Below, piece after piece: positions 6,263-13,554 of a stretch of 17,652 nucleotides of DNA (the first letter of the stretch is position 1; each line of letters opens with the position of its first letter). Source of the stretch: Spirochaetota bacterium (GTDB lineage: Bacteria > Spirochaetota > Spirochaetia > DSM-27196 > PWMO01); NCBI GenBank assembly GCA_009908925.1, contig JAAAOH010000279.1:1-17652 (forward strand), written 5' to 3'. The position numbers and the translations under genes are program-made. The notes below the pieces were generated by a model that was given only the letters and a program-made list of their open reading frames with translations, made no database searches and was not told where the DNA came from.

Positions 6263-6928
6263 ATGGACAACACACAACCGCACGTCGTCCAAGACCGCAT
6301 GGCGCCCGGACCCCGGCATGTTCCGGCAGCCCTCATCGTAGTCATTGTCGTGGTTCTGGCCTTCATGAACGCCGGCGCGGACTATCTCAACGACAGGTCA
6401 CTGCAGATACCGCTGTTCTTCGACACCATAGGCACCGTTGTCGCAACGGCCCTCTTCGGACTGGTGCCCGGCGTCGCGACGGCCGTAGGAACGCATCTGT
6501 TTATGGAGCTCTTGAACTGGCCTTTCTCCGGAATCTACCTCCCATGGATGGCCTGCAACACGAGCTCCGCGATCATTCTCTGGATTCTCATTCGCCGGGG
6601 ACAATTTGATACACCCGTCCACGCACTCATCGCGGGACTCTGGATCGCCCTCGTCAATGCCTTGATCGGCGCCATCGTGGCGTCCGCGCTCTTCGCGGGC
6701 GACACCGAGCACGCGGTGGACTTCATCGCATCGGCACTGTACACGCTCGGCCAGAACGTGTTTTCCGCGGCCTTCCTCGCGCGCCTGCCGGTGAATATCG
6801 CAGACAAGACGATTGCCGTTTTCGTCGCCTACGCTGCGCTTCGACTCGCGAAGCGTCGCCCGCGGACGGGTGAACTGCCACCTTCAGCCCCCTTCCATCG
6901 AAACGAAGGATCCAGGGCTGGCGATTGA
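6263..6928 (+). CDS. ECF transporter S-component-like membrane protein with a foreign C-terminal tail
   Basis: The 221-residue product has about six hydrophobic helices: 21-37, 51-66, 70-85, 100-111, 120-145 and 183-196. The segment LFFDTIGTVVATALFGLVPG (51-70) is typical of S components of energy-coupling factor vitamin transporters and of related 5-6 helix membrane sensors. No EcfA or EcfT gene is nearby, so ligand and partner are unknown; it could also act with the divergent kinase as a sensor. From about residue 202 the chain is encoded by bases antisense to a nitroreductase relic (6870-6965), so the tail after RLAKRRPRTG is not native. The original stop was probably lost at a recombination junction. 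Confidence 0.7.
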   Translation: MDNTQPHVVQDRMAPGPRHVPAALIVVIVVVLAFMNAGADYLNDRSLQIPLFFDTIGTVVATALFGLVPGVATAVGTHLFMELLNWPFSGIYLPWMACNTSSAIILWILIRRGQFDTPVHALIAGLWIALVNALIGAIVASALFAGDTEHAVDFIASALYTLGQNVFSAAFLARLPVNIADKTIAVFVAYAALRLAKRRPRTGELPPSAPFHRNEGSRAGD

Positions 6929-6965
6929 CCGCCGGGGCAGCAAGCCGGGCCGCTTCTGCAAGCAA
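6870..6965 (-). pseudogene. Nitroreductase fragment, duplicate of part of the gene at 2558-3364
   Basis: On the minus strand this encodes LLAEAARLAAPAVNRQPWIL followed by RFDGRGLKVAVH, matching residues 185-216 of the intact nitroreductase (AARLAPSAVNRQPWVFRFDG). At DNA level about 81 bases align without gaps with roughly nine mismatches. Sequence on both sides of the piece is unrelated to the rest of the nitroreductase gene. It overlaps the 3' end of the ECF-S-like gene and sits directly upstream of a DUF4174 relic. It is a direct repeat with 2717-2812, 4.15 kb apart. Confidence 0.8.
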
Positions 6966-7001
6966 ACGTTCCGACTCAAATGCATATACGGAGGCCTCGC
7001 C

Positions 7002-7181
7002 ATGTCGCAACACTCCGCAGAGGTCTTATCTATGCAGCGATTTCGATGGGAGAACAGCCCCCCGGTGATTCTCGCTCCATCTGTCTGAAGCGCTGACTAC
7101 CTCGAGCAATTGAGCATACTCGGGGGCCGCGCTCGCGGACTTGCCGACCGCAACATGGTCCTGATACACGCGATCGGAGGC
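7002..7181 (+). pseudogene. N-terminal half of a DUF4174 gene with an in-frame TGA
   Basis: A GGAGG site (6990-6994) leads into an ATG at 7002, and the frame reads MSQHSAEVLSMQRFRWENSP then PVILAPSV before TGA at 7086-7088. The same frame continues without a shift as SADYLEQLSILGG RARGLADRNMVLIHAIGG to about 7181. The pattern FRW...R...VxxAPS, an EQxxLL-like helix and ADRxMVLI is the N-terminal half of DUF4174 (PF13778). The conserved LIGKDGGVKLR and IDSMPMRR half is missing here; just such a half ends the SGNH fusion at 4742-4912. The stop is one base from CGA or a similar sense codon, so a nonsense mutation plus 3' truncation explains it. After 7181 sequence of a CPBP protease begins. Confidence 0.72.
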
Positions 7182-7781
7182 GCTGTTCCCCAGTCTCACC
7201 CTCCAGGGCGTCGGCCTTGTTCTTAACTGGGTTTCTGTCGCCCTGGTTGTTGGTCTCGTGGCGTGGCTCGGCTGGTGGGAGAAAATTCGGCTCGTGGCTC
7301 CCGTCAACCGCCGGGCACTGATCTACGTGCTCCCGTTCGTCGTAATGGTGTTCGCACCCTCGCCTTCGGCGATGCCGTCGCGGAAGAGCTCCTCTTTCGT
7401 GGGGTCCTGCTCAGGGAGCTCGAACCTCATGGCCGCGTCCTGGCCGTGGTGCTTCCGTCCGTGGTCTTCGGGCTCTCGCACATCTCACAGGTGATTCTGG
7501 GCAATTCCGTTGCTGAGTGGCTTCCCCAGATGATCATCATCATTCCGCTGAGCGTCGGCCTGGGTGCAATCGCCCTCCGATTGGAAAGTCTCTGGCCCCT
7601 CGTCCTCTGGCACTTTGCAGTTGAGGTTACCGGCGGGCTGGCCGCGAATCCCGCGGCTCTGATGGAACTCGCAACGATTGGCCTGATATTCGTCGTCTTC
7701 GTGGTAGGTGTCGGCCTCCTCTGGCACGATCGAAAACTCCTGCGGCCGCAAGCACCTGTGCACGCCAAGCTTTCAGCCTGA
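7182..7781 (+). pseudogene. Truncated, frameshifted CPBP-family membrane protease (CAAX protease-like)
   Basis: The first part, in the frame of 7258, reads LQGVGLVLNWVSVALVVGLV AWLGWWEKIRL...PFVVMVF. Near 7345-7365 the frame changes, and the frame of 7263 then gives DAVAEELLFRGVLLREL, VVFGLSHI and LWPLVLWHFAVEV. EEllFRG, FGxSH and the WHF region are the three metal-site motifs of the CPBP (ABI/CAAX) intramembrane metalloprotease family, and they are intact after the shift. The 5' end is missing at the junction with the DUF4174 relic. A 172-residue GTG-started product could still be made from 7263, but its N-terminal part would be out-of-frame sequence. The break is a small indel, or a deletion of part of the middle. 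Confidence 0.75.
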
Positions 7782-7794
7782 GCGAGGAACTCGA

Positions 7795-8493
7795 TCACTC
7801 GTACCAGGGAATGGTAGCGCCGATGGATGCTGCAAGGTCATCCATTTCCGCGTCGGTGTGATACAGTAACGGAGCCGTCTCGGTAGAGACGCCGTCTTCC
7901 CCTCGAATGAAACGGTAGGCGGTGTGGTACTCCGAGTCCACGTTGAGCTGCTCCGTGTCGGAAAGCCCCTGGAGTTCAGTCTGTCCGTTGCAGGTACAGA
8001 CATAGGTGCTCGCCGCACTTTCGACCCTCACGAAGAACGTCGTCCCTCGAACCCCCGCGACCGCAGTCGGTGTGCGAATCTCAAAGGCCGTGTCGCCCGC
8101 CACCTGTCGCAGGCGATCGAACACCGCTGCAAAGCTGCCCGCCTCGAGCTCCGCGGTGCGGACCTGACCGCCCTGCAGATCGAGCCGGATCGTCGTGTTC
8201 TCGCGCAGCTGAAACACGTTTCGGTCGTCGAACACGATCTCCGCGAGGCCGTTCGGCCCGGTTTCCACGAGCTGGCCCGAATCCACCCGGTCGCCGATAC
8301 TCGCAGCGTCACCGTCCACGGTGACCTCGCCCTCGAGGTACTCCATTACTCCGTAGAGCGCCACAGGCGCATCGGCCGAAGCTTCCCCTGACTGCTCTCG
8401 GTCACCCGATGCGGCCACCGCCGTCGTGAAAGCTATAAGAAGTACGGCGGTTGTGATCAGGATCCTGGCCGGTCTGCTTATTCTTCTGTCCAT
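7795..8493 (-). CDS. Secreted FecR-domain protein
   Basis: The 232-residue product has a signal peptide (R3-R10 basic, hydrophobic 11-28, AVAA cleavage region) followed by a FecR domain (PF04773) from about 47 to 175. Diagnostic parts are GEVTVDG...IGDRVDSGQLVETGPNG (55-82), AEIVFDDRNVFQL (84-96), and FEIRTPTAVAGVRGTTF (137-153). There is no N-terminal anti-sigma segment and no sigma-factor gene nearby, so it is a stand-alone periplasmic or surface FecR protein, not an iron-regulation anti-sigma factor. Two Cys residues (166, 168) sit in VCTCNG. AAAGGAG lies 7 bases before the ATG. It is convergent with the CPBP relic and divergent from a sensor kinase. Confidence 0.85.
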   Translation of the reverse strand: MDRRISRPARILITTAVLLIAFTTAVAASGDREQSGEASADAPVALYGVMEYLEGEVTVDGDAASIGDRVDSGQLVETGPNGLAEIVFDDRNVFQLRENTTIRLDLQGGQVRTAELEAGSFAAVFDRLRQVAGDTAFEIRTPTAVAGVRGTTFFVRVESAASTYVCTCNGQTELQGLSDTEQLNVDSEYHTAYRFIRGEDGVSTETAPLLYHTDAEMDDLAASIGATIPWYE

Positions 8494-8519
8494 GGTTTGC
8501 TCCTTTGTTGGCGGAAGCC

Positions 8520-8560
8520 CGAGAAGAACATGCGCTTCTCGCGCTGCTCCGCTTCAGCGC
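8520..8560. promoter_or_regulatory. Two tandem hairpins in the fecR-like leader
   Basis: CGAGAAG (8520-8526) pairs perfectly with CTTCTCG (8535-8541), and GCGCTG (8541-8546) pairs perfectly with CAGCGC (8555-8560); each loop is 8 bases. Both lie just upstream of the FecR gene ribosome binding site on the minus strand and would fold in its leader RNA. No known riboswitch class was recognised. Confidence 0.35.
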
Positions 8561-8603
8561 CATGCAACCATCATGTAGATCGACTCGCGCCTTCGCAATA
8601 CCC

Positions 8604-8641
8604 AAAGTGTCACTTTACATTTGGCTTTTTTGGCTTATAAT
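8604..8641 (+). promoter_or_regulatory. Strong promoter with overlapping palindrome, upstream of sensor kinase
   Basis: TTTACA (8614-8619) and a perfect TATAAT (8636-8641) are spaced by 16 bases. A perfect 6-1-6 palindrome, AAAGTG T CACTTT (8604-8616), overlaps the -35 box, an operator-like position suited to repression. TTGGCTT occurs twice in the spacer. This is the most AT-rich stretch of the window. Confidence 0.65.
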
Positions 8642-8669
8642 GAGTTAATTACATTTATGGATTAATCAT

Positions 8670-10832
8670 TTGAAATTCATAGCGTCCATCGCAGCCATCC
8701 TCCTCTCGTTTTCACTCGCCGGTTGGGGGCAGGCACCGCAAACCGACCCGGCGAGAGTCCTTGTTGTGCACTCCTACCACCAGGGCTTTGCATGGACCGA
8801 CAGCGTCCAGAAGGGGATCGAGGACGGTTTTGCGGCTGCAGGAGTGCAAGCGGAAATCGACGTCGAATACCTGGACACCAAACGCCACCCCGGCGATGAG
8901 CTCTTTGCCCGGTACGCCCGGCTCTTCGCGGAACAGTTTAAAGACTGGCAGCCCGACGCCATCATCAGCATGGACGACGACGCGCTCCGCTTCCTGTTTG
9001 CCTACCGTGACACGCTGTTCCCGAACGCCCCGGTGGTCTTCGGCGGCCTCGATGCGGAATCCTCTGACAGTGCTCTGCTCTTGAATCACCCTGGCTACAC
9101 CGGCGTCGTGGAACGCCTCGATCTCATATCAACTCTGGAGTTGATCCGAGATATTGATCCCGATGTCCGCCGCGTGTTCTTCGTCCACGACCAAACCACC
9201 AGCGGTCTCATGCATCGAAGGCACCTCGAGGAGCTGCGCCCGGCTTACGAGGGAAAAATCGAGTTCCTTTTCCCCCGCTCCGAGGGGGCGGTGAGCCGGA
9301 ACGAATTGCTGGACACCCTGGCGCAGCTGGATCAGAAGACTGCAGTCTATTTCACAGGCTTCTTTCAGGATGGTCTCGGTCGGGCGCTTTCGGAAGATAC
9401 CATCATCCCGGCAATCGTCAAGGCCTCCCCCGTTCCGGTGTATACCCATGTCGAGTCCTACTTTGGGTCGGGCATCATCGGGGGCAAAATGCTGAGTCCG
9501 GAGGTGCACGGCAGGTCGGTAGCGCGAAAGACCGCCGCCATCCTCGAGGGCTCACCGGTCGCCGAGGTACCGGTCACGACCGAGAGCTCGAACCGCTACA
9601 TGTTCGACTACCGCGTACTCCAACGCTTCGACGTTTCTGAAGACCGACTGCCTGAGGGGAGTATCGTCGAGTTCGAACCTACCTCGCCATTCTATCTCTA
9701 TCGAAACGAGTTGATTTGGGCCGCGACGGGCTTCGTCGTTCTTTTCGCCTTTACGGCTGCACTCGCTGCCAATGTCCTCAAGCGCAGACTGGCGGAACGG
9801 CGCCTGGCTGCGAACGAAGAGAAGTATCGCGTCCTGGTCGAGAAACAGTCGGACATGGTTGTCGAGGTGGATTCCGAGGGTCGATTCGTCTTCGCAAATC
9901 CGCGGTACCTCGAGACCTTCGGCAAAACGGAATCAGAGCTTATCGGAAACTCATTCATGCCGCTGGTGCATCCCGAGGACCAGCCGTCCACGTCGGAGGC
10001 AATGGAGTCTCTGTATCGGCCGCCGTACTCCTGCTCACTTGAGCAACGGGCCTGGACCGTGGATGGATGGCGGTGGATAGCGTGGTCCGATCGCGCCTTG
10101 ATCGATGCCGATGGCCGGGTGTTCTCCATCATCGGCGTCGGTCGGGACGTTACCGACCGAAAGGAAGCCGAAGCTCTCCTCCAGGCGACCCTTGCGGAAA
10201 AGGAAGTCCTCATGAAGGAGATAAACCATCGGGTGAAGAACAACCTGATGCTGGTACGTTCCCTCATCAGCCTCAAAGCCGCAGGTGCGGGTGGGGACGC
10301 AGGCGCGAACGCCGAGTTCTCGGACCTCATGCACCAGATCGACGCCATCCGAATCGTTCACGAGAAGCTTCACCAGGAAAATCGGCTCACGAACGTCTCG
10401 ATGCCCGGCTACCTCCGCCAGGTCGTTGAAACGGTATTCGCCTCCGGTACCGAGCTCGGCGTCGACCTTCATGTAGAGGTAGCGGCGCTCTCCCTTCCGA
10501 CCAAAACGGCGGTAACGCTTGGACTCGTTGTAAACGAGATAGCCACGAATGCCGCAAAGCACGCCTTCGACGGCAGCCATGAGTCCGAGTTTTCTCTCCG
10601 GCTCTCGGTGGGGACCGCGAGCGCTCCCGGGAAGAGAGCCCTCGAGCTGGTCCTGTCCAACACGGGAAGGCCCGTTCCCGAAGATGTCAGCCTCGAGAAC
10701 TCATCCGGGCTCGGACTTAGTCTCGTCGGCGAACTTGTCCAACAGATCGGTGGCTCCATCGAACTGGAGCGCTCGCCGATGACACGGTTCACTATTCGAT
10801 GTGAGGTGGACGAAGATTCCGGACTCGAGTAA
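8670..10832 (+). CDS. Hybrid-sensor histidine kinase: PF04392 periplasmic domain, PAS, HisKA_2, HATPase
   Basis: The 720-residue product starts at TTG, which fits a signal peptide (1-21) and the promoter 29 bases upstream, although no Shine-Dalgarno is visible. Residues about 28-320 match the ABC_sub_bind fold (PF04392): VLVVHSYHQGFAWTDSV, DAIISMDDDALRFL, PVVFGGLD, GVVERLDLISTLELI, VYFTGFFQD, GGKMLSPEVHGRSVA. A membrane helix follows at about 348-368, then a PAS domain (379-498) ending in GVGRDVTDRKEAE. The kinase H-box EINHRVKNNLMLV begins near 515, with N-box LVVNEIATNAAKHAF (about 618-632) and G-box GLGLSLVGELVQQIGG (about 678-693). The sensor domain probably binds a small molecule in the periplasm. 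The kinase core is related to that at 4987-6165. No response regulator or receiver domain is present. Confidence 0.9.
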   Translation: MKFIASIAAILLSFSLAGWGQAPQTDPARVLVVHSYHQGFAWTDSVQKGIEDGFAAAGVQAEIDVEYLDTKRHPGDELFARYARLFAEQFKDWQPDAIISMDDDALRFLFAYRDTLFPNAPVVFGGLDAESSDSALLLNHPGYTGVVERLDLISTLELIRDIDPDVRRVFFVHDQTTSGLMHRRHLEELRPAYEGKIEFLFPRSEGAVSRNELLDTLAQLDQKTAVYFTGFFQDGLGRALSEDTIIPAIVKASPVPVYTHVESYFGSGIIGGKMLSPEVHGRSVARKTAAILEGSPVAEVPVTTESSNRYMFDYRVLQRFDVSEDRLPEGSIVEFEPTSPFYLYRNELIWAATGFVVLFAFTAALAANVLKRRLAERRLAANEEKYRVLVEKQSDMVVEVDSEGRFVFANPRYLETFGKTESELIGNSFMPLVHPEDQPSTSEAMESLYRPPYSCSLEQRAWTVDGWRWIAWSDRALIDADGRVFSIIGVGRDVTDRKEAEALLQATLAEKEVLMKEINHRVKNNLMLVRSLISLKAAGAGGDAGANAEFSDLMHQIDAIRIVHEKLHQENRLTNVSMPGYLRQVVETVFASGTELGVDLHVEVAALSLPTKTAVTLGLVVNEIATNAAKHAFDGSHESEFSLRLSVGTASAPGKRALELVLSNTGRPVPEDVSLENSSGLGLSLVGELVQQIGGSIELERSPMTRFTIRCEVDEDSGLE

Positions 10833-10846
10833 TCCGCGGCCGCGCC

Positions 10847-12739
10847 CTACTGCAGCTGCCCGATGGTTTCCATCCGGCGAAGCACCGCATCCCACTTCGG
10901 CGACTCGGCGCGGGTCCGGGTCTGCAGCTCTTTGATGCCGAAGTTTTCGCTCTCGAAGTAGCCCGGCTCGGTGCCCGGCTCGTTCCGGCCGCGCGGGATG
11001 ACTCCGTGGAGGTGCACGAAGAGCCCGCCTCCCTCCTCCCGCCAGACTGAGAAAAGCGCACCGTAGAGCTCGCGCATCATCGGGTGTACCGCGATAACGT
11101 CACGGGTGTAGCTGCTGCCGGTGAAATGCTGCCCGCCCTCGTAGGCGACAAGGGGCAACTCGAACTGTTCTGCGAGCGCCGCGTCGTTTCGGATGGCATA
11201 GCGCAGTCCTTGCTCAGCAGCATCGGCGCCCCACTCCCCCTCTCCGCGGACGTACGCGATGGCGTCCTGGAGAAAGGACTCCGGCGCCGCGCGATCAAAC
11301 TCCACCTCACCCTCGGCTTCACCGACGTACGGAGCCACGGCAAAGGCGTCGACCTCGAGGCCACAGGGCTCGGTACCCTCCTCGGCCACGGCCACCGGGC
11401 ATCCGAGAAGGTCTCGTGAGGGGGACCAGTCGGGGTGTGAGCCCCCGATCTGCCCGGCCAGCACGATCACGAGCCTATCCGACTCATCACCCCATACCTC
11501 TTCGAAGATTGCGCTGATCTCCAGGGTCCTTACCCCCTGCCAGCTGTAAATCATCATGTTCTCGTGGACGGGATCGCCGTCTGAGTACGCCCGGACGGTG
11601 CCGAGCACACCGGGCCATCGCTGCCGCGCGTATTCGAGCGCCCGGTCGCGACCCATCTGGTAGGGGAAGGTAAAGTTCCAGAGCTCATTCCCGAGCTCGA
11701 GGTAGAGCCGACGATTCGAATCGAGCCGTTCGAGGGTCAGCCCGGCGAGCTCGCGAACGTAATGATCGTCGGCCCCAATAGGGATGTTCAGCCAGAGGTC
11801 GGAGACGGACTCATTGGCGAGATCCACCGCGAGCTCGTACGGCGCGCCCATCGCACCGCCCCAGTGGGAGTACGCACGTGGTTTGCGATCCTCCCAGGCG
11901 ATCGGCGGGCCGTAGGTGAGTTGATCACCAAGGAAATGCAGCGGGCGAATCACGCTGAAGGGCTTGAGATAGTCGAGGTAGACGCGGTTGAAGGTTTCTC
12001 CGGCCACCGCGTCGGGACGAAGCATGCTGATATTTCGAACGTAGTCGCCGGTACCGCCGGGGTCGGTGTCCTCGAGATAGAGAATGACCGTCGAGGAGCC
12101 GTCGTACTCGTAGACCAGCTCGTTGTTGCCTTCCTCCACCAACCGGACGCCGTCGGCGCTGAACCTACCGGTCCCGTCCCAGGTGAGAATGTAACGGCCC
12201 GCGGGGAACTGTCCGGGTAGCTCCGCCCCGCCCATGACGATTGTCGCCATACGGTCCGCGCGCCGACCGTTGGTGAGCTCCATCGAGGTGGCCCACCCGA
12301 GCTCGTCGGTCCGCACGAGGTCGCGATCGTCCATCCGCCACTGCCCCTCGATGACGGGGACCCACAGCTCGCTCTCCTCCGTATCACCGATTGCAGCCTC
12401 GAACCCCGCCATCTTGAAGACGTCGTTGAGCATCCAGGCGGTCATCCAGTAGTTAATGGATGAGACGGCATTGCCGATCCGAAACGTCTCGGGCCCGGGC
12501 CAGGGATCATTTCGCTCCGGGAGCGTCAGGTCGCCGCGATATGGCCCCCCGCTCGCCGGGGTTACCGAGGTTGGCGAGGCCTCTGTCTCTCCGCTTACGT
12601 CGGTGCCGTGCGCCCTCCCAGAGGGGGTGGTACAGCCTGCAAGAGCGAGCATTCCGATCGCCAGAGCAACCATGAGCCGGTTACGACCCGTACCAACCGA
12701 TGCGAAGCCGCTGTTAAGGGCGGTGCGTCCGTGGTTCAT
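10847..12739 (-). CDS. Glycoside-hydrolase-like surface lipoprotein
   Basis: The 630-residue product has a lipobox LALAGC (31-36) and a linker rich in Ser, Thr and Gly (37-68), so it is a lipoprotein. The central region has SDLWLNIPIGADDHYVREL (313-331), LYLELGNELWNFTFPYQ (345-361), VDAFAVAPYVG (463-473) and LPLVAYEGGQHFTG (528-541). This pattern occurs in cellulose-binding or carbohydrate-active proteins of the TIM-barrel type. By analogy with clan GH-A enzymes, E352 (GNELW) could be the acid/base and E534 (YEGG) the nucleophile; that is inference. The start at 12739 lacks a good Shine-Dalgarno, and Met23 is an alternative. It is convergent with the sensor kinase (14 bases) and divergent from the TetR gene. 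Substrate unknown. Confidence 0.8.
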   Translation of the reverse strand: MNHGRTALNSGFASVGTGRNRLMVALAIGMLALAGCTTPSGRAHGTDVSGETEASPTSVTPASGGPYRGDLTLPERNDPWPGPETFRIGNAVSSINYWMTAWMLNDVFKMAGFEAAIGDTEESELWVPVIEGQWRMDDRDLVRTDELGWATSMELTNGRRADRMATIVMGGAELPGQFPAGRYILTWDGTGRFSADGVRLVEEGNNELVYEYDGSSTVILYLEDTDPGGTGDYVRNISMLRPDAVAGETFNRVYLDYLKPFSVIRPLHFLGDQLTYGPPIAWEDRKPRAYSHWGGAMGAPYELAVDLANESVSDLWLNIPIGADDHYVRELAGLTLERLDSNRRLYLELGNELWNFTFPYQMGRDRALEYARQRWPGVLGTVRAYSDGDPVHENMMIYSWQGVRTLEISAIFEEVWGDESDRLVIVLAGQIGGSHPDWSPSRDLLGCPVAVAEEGTEPCGLEVDAFAVAPYVGEAEGEVEFDRAAPESFLQDAIAYVRGEGEWGADAAEQGLRYAIRNDAALAEQFELPLVAYEGGQHFTGSSYTRDVIAVHPMMRELYGALFSVWREEGGGLFVHLHGVIPRGRNEPGTEPGYFESENFGIKELQTRTRAESPKWDAVLRRMETIGQLQ

Positions 12740-12785
12740 ACGGTCAATCCGTATCACGCAGCTACGGGAATCACAAATCAGGCAA

Positions 12786-12811
12786 GAAACTTTAGAAACT
12801 ATAAAAGTTTC
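12786..12811. promoter_or_regulatory. Inverted repeat, likely TetR operator
   Basis: GAAACTTT (12786-12793) is perfectly complementary to AAAGTTTC (12804-12811) around a 10-base centre. It abuts the -35 box of the TetR operon promoter, and a further inverted copy of the TAGAAACT core lies at 12871-12878 (AGTTTCTA). On the minus strand TATAGT (12798-12803) inside the repeat could be a -10 box of the lipoprotein gene. Confidence 0.5.
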
Positions 12812-12814
12812 CGC

Positions 12815-12843
12815 TTGACACACTGTTTCGGTGGGAATACTGT
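12815..12843 (+). promoter_or_regulatory. Promoter of the TetR-HlyD-ABC-TolC-ABC operon
   Basis: A perfect TTGACA (12815-12820) is followed after 17 bases by TACTGT (12838-12843). The start site would lie about 73 bases before the TetR ATG. An AAGGAGG at 12845-12851 has no start codon at a suitable distance except the GTG before it, so it is probably not used for translation. Confidence 0.65.
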
Positions 12844-12922
12844 GAAGGAGGAAACCGGAGATACCAAGAGAGTTTCTATACTCCTGAACCGCCGGAAAGT
12901 CGGGGCAGATCGGAGAGAGGCC

Positions 12923-13552
12923 ATGATGGAACACGAAAACGCACTGCAGGAACGGATCATCAAATACGCGGGCCCGCGATTCTTCACCGAGGGCTTCAGC
13001 CGGATCACGACGGAGGAGCTCTCCCGCGAGCTCGGCATCAGCAAGAAGACGCTCTACCGGGAGTTCGGCACGAAGGAAGAGATCGTGAGAGCGGTCGTGC
13101 GCAGACAGCTCGCAGAAGTGGAGCACGAGCTCAGCGGGGTCTTCGATGATGAGTCGCGCTCCTTTCTCGAGCGACTCGGGGCGCAGCTACGGGTTGCAAG
13201 CCGGATCATGAGCACCCTCGGTACGCCCTTTCTCAAGGACCTGGCTCGATACACCCCCGAGCTCTGGGAGGAAATTCAGGAGTTTCGCCACCGGCGGGTC
13301 TTCTCTCGCATGGAGGGCGTGATTCAGCGGGGCAAGGATGAGGGGATGATTCGCGCCGAGGCGGACCCTCGCCTTATCGTGGTAATCGTGACCACCGTAG
13401 CGGACAACCTCCTCGTGCCGAGGAAGGTCATGGAGCTCGATCTGGTCCCGCAGGAGGTCATCCGTCACATGGGAATGCTTGTGGCCGAGGGCATCCTCAC
13501 CGCAGAGGGGAGAGCGCGGTTTCGCGGCATCGGGGAAACAGGGAGGGCATAG
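12923..13552 (+). CDS. TetR/AcrR-family regulator of the export operon
   Basis: The 209-residue product has the TetR DNA-binding domain: FFTEGFSRITTEELSRELGI (20-39), then SKKTLYREFGTKEEIVRAVV (40-59), a canonical helix-turn-helix. The rest (60-209) is the helical ligand-binding and dimerisation part. GGAGAGAGG lies just before tandem ATGs at 12923 and 12926, either of which may start translation. It is the first gene of the operon, 2 bases before the HlyD gene, and its promoter carries a matching inverted repeat, so self-repression relieved by an exported compound is likely. Position and partner genes mirror CecR (YbiH) of E. coli, which controls ybhGFSR; orthology is not established. Confidence 0.88.
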   Translation: MMEHENALQERIIKYAGPRFFTEGFSRITTEELSRELGISKKTLYREFGTKEEIVRAVVRRQLAEVEHELSGVFDDESRSFLERLGAQLRVASRIMSTLGTPFLKDLARYTPELWEEIQEFRHRRVFSRMEGVIQRGKDEGMIRAEADPRLIVVIVTTVADNLLVPRKVMELDLVPQEVIRHMGMLVAEGILTAEGRARFRGIGETGRA

Positions 13553-13554
13553 AC

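Noticed and set aside
7086..7088. TGA recoded as selenocysteine in the DUF4174 relic
   Set aside because: The family has no Cys/Sec position here, the gene is also truncated 3', and no SECIS-like hairpin was seen.
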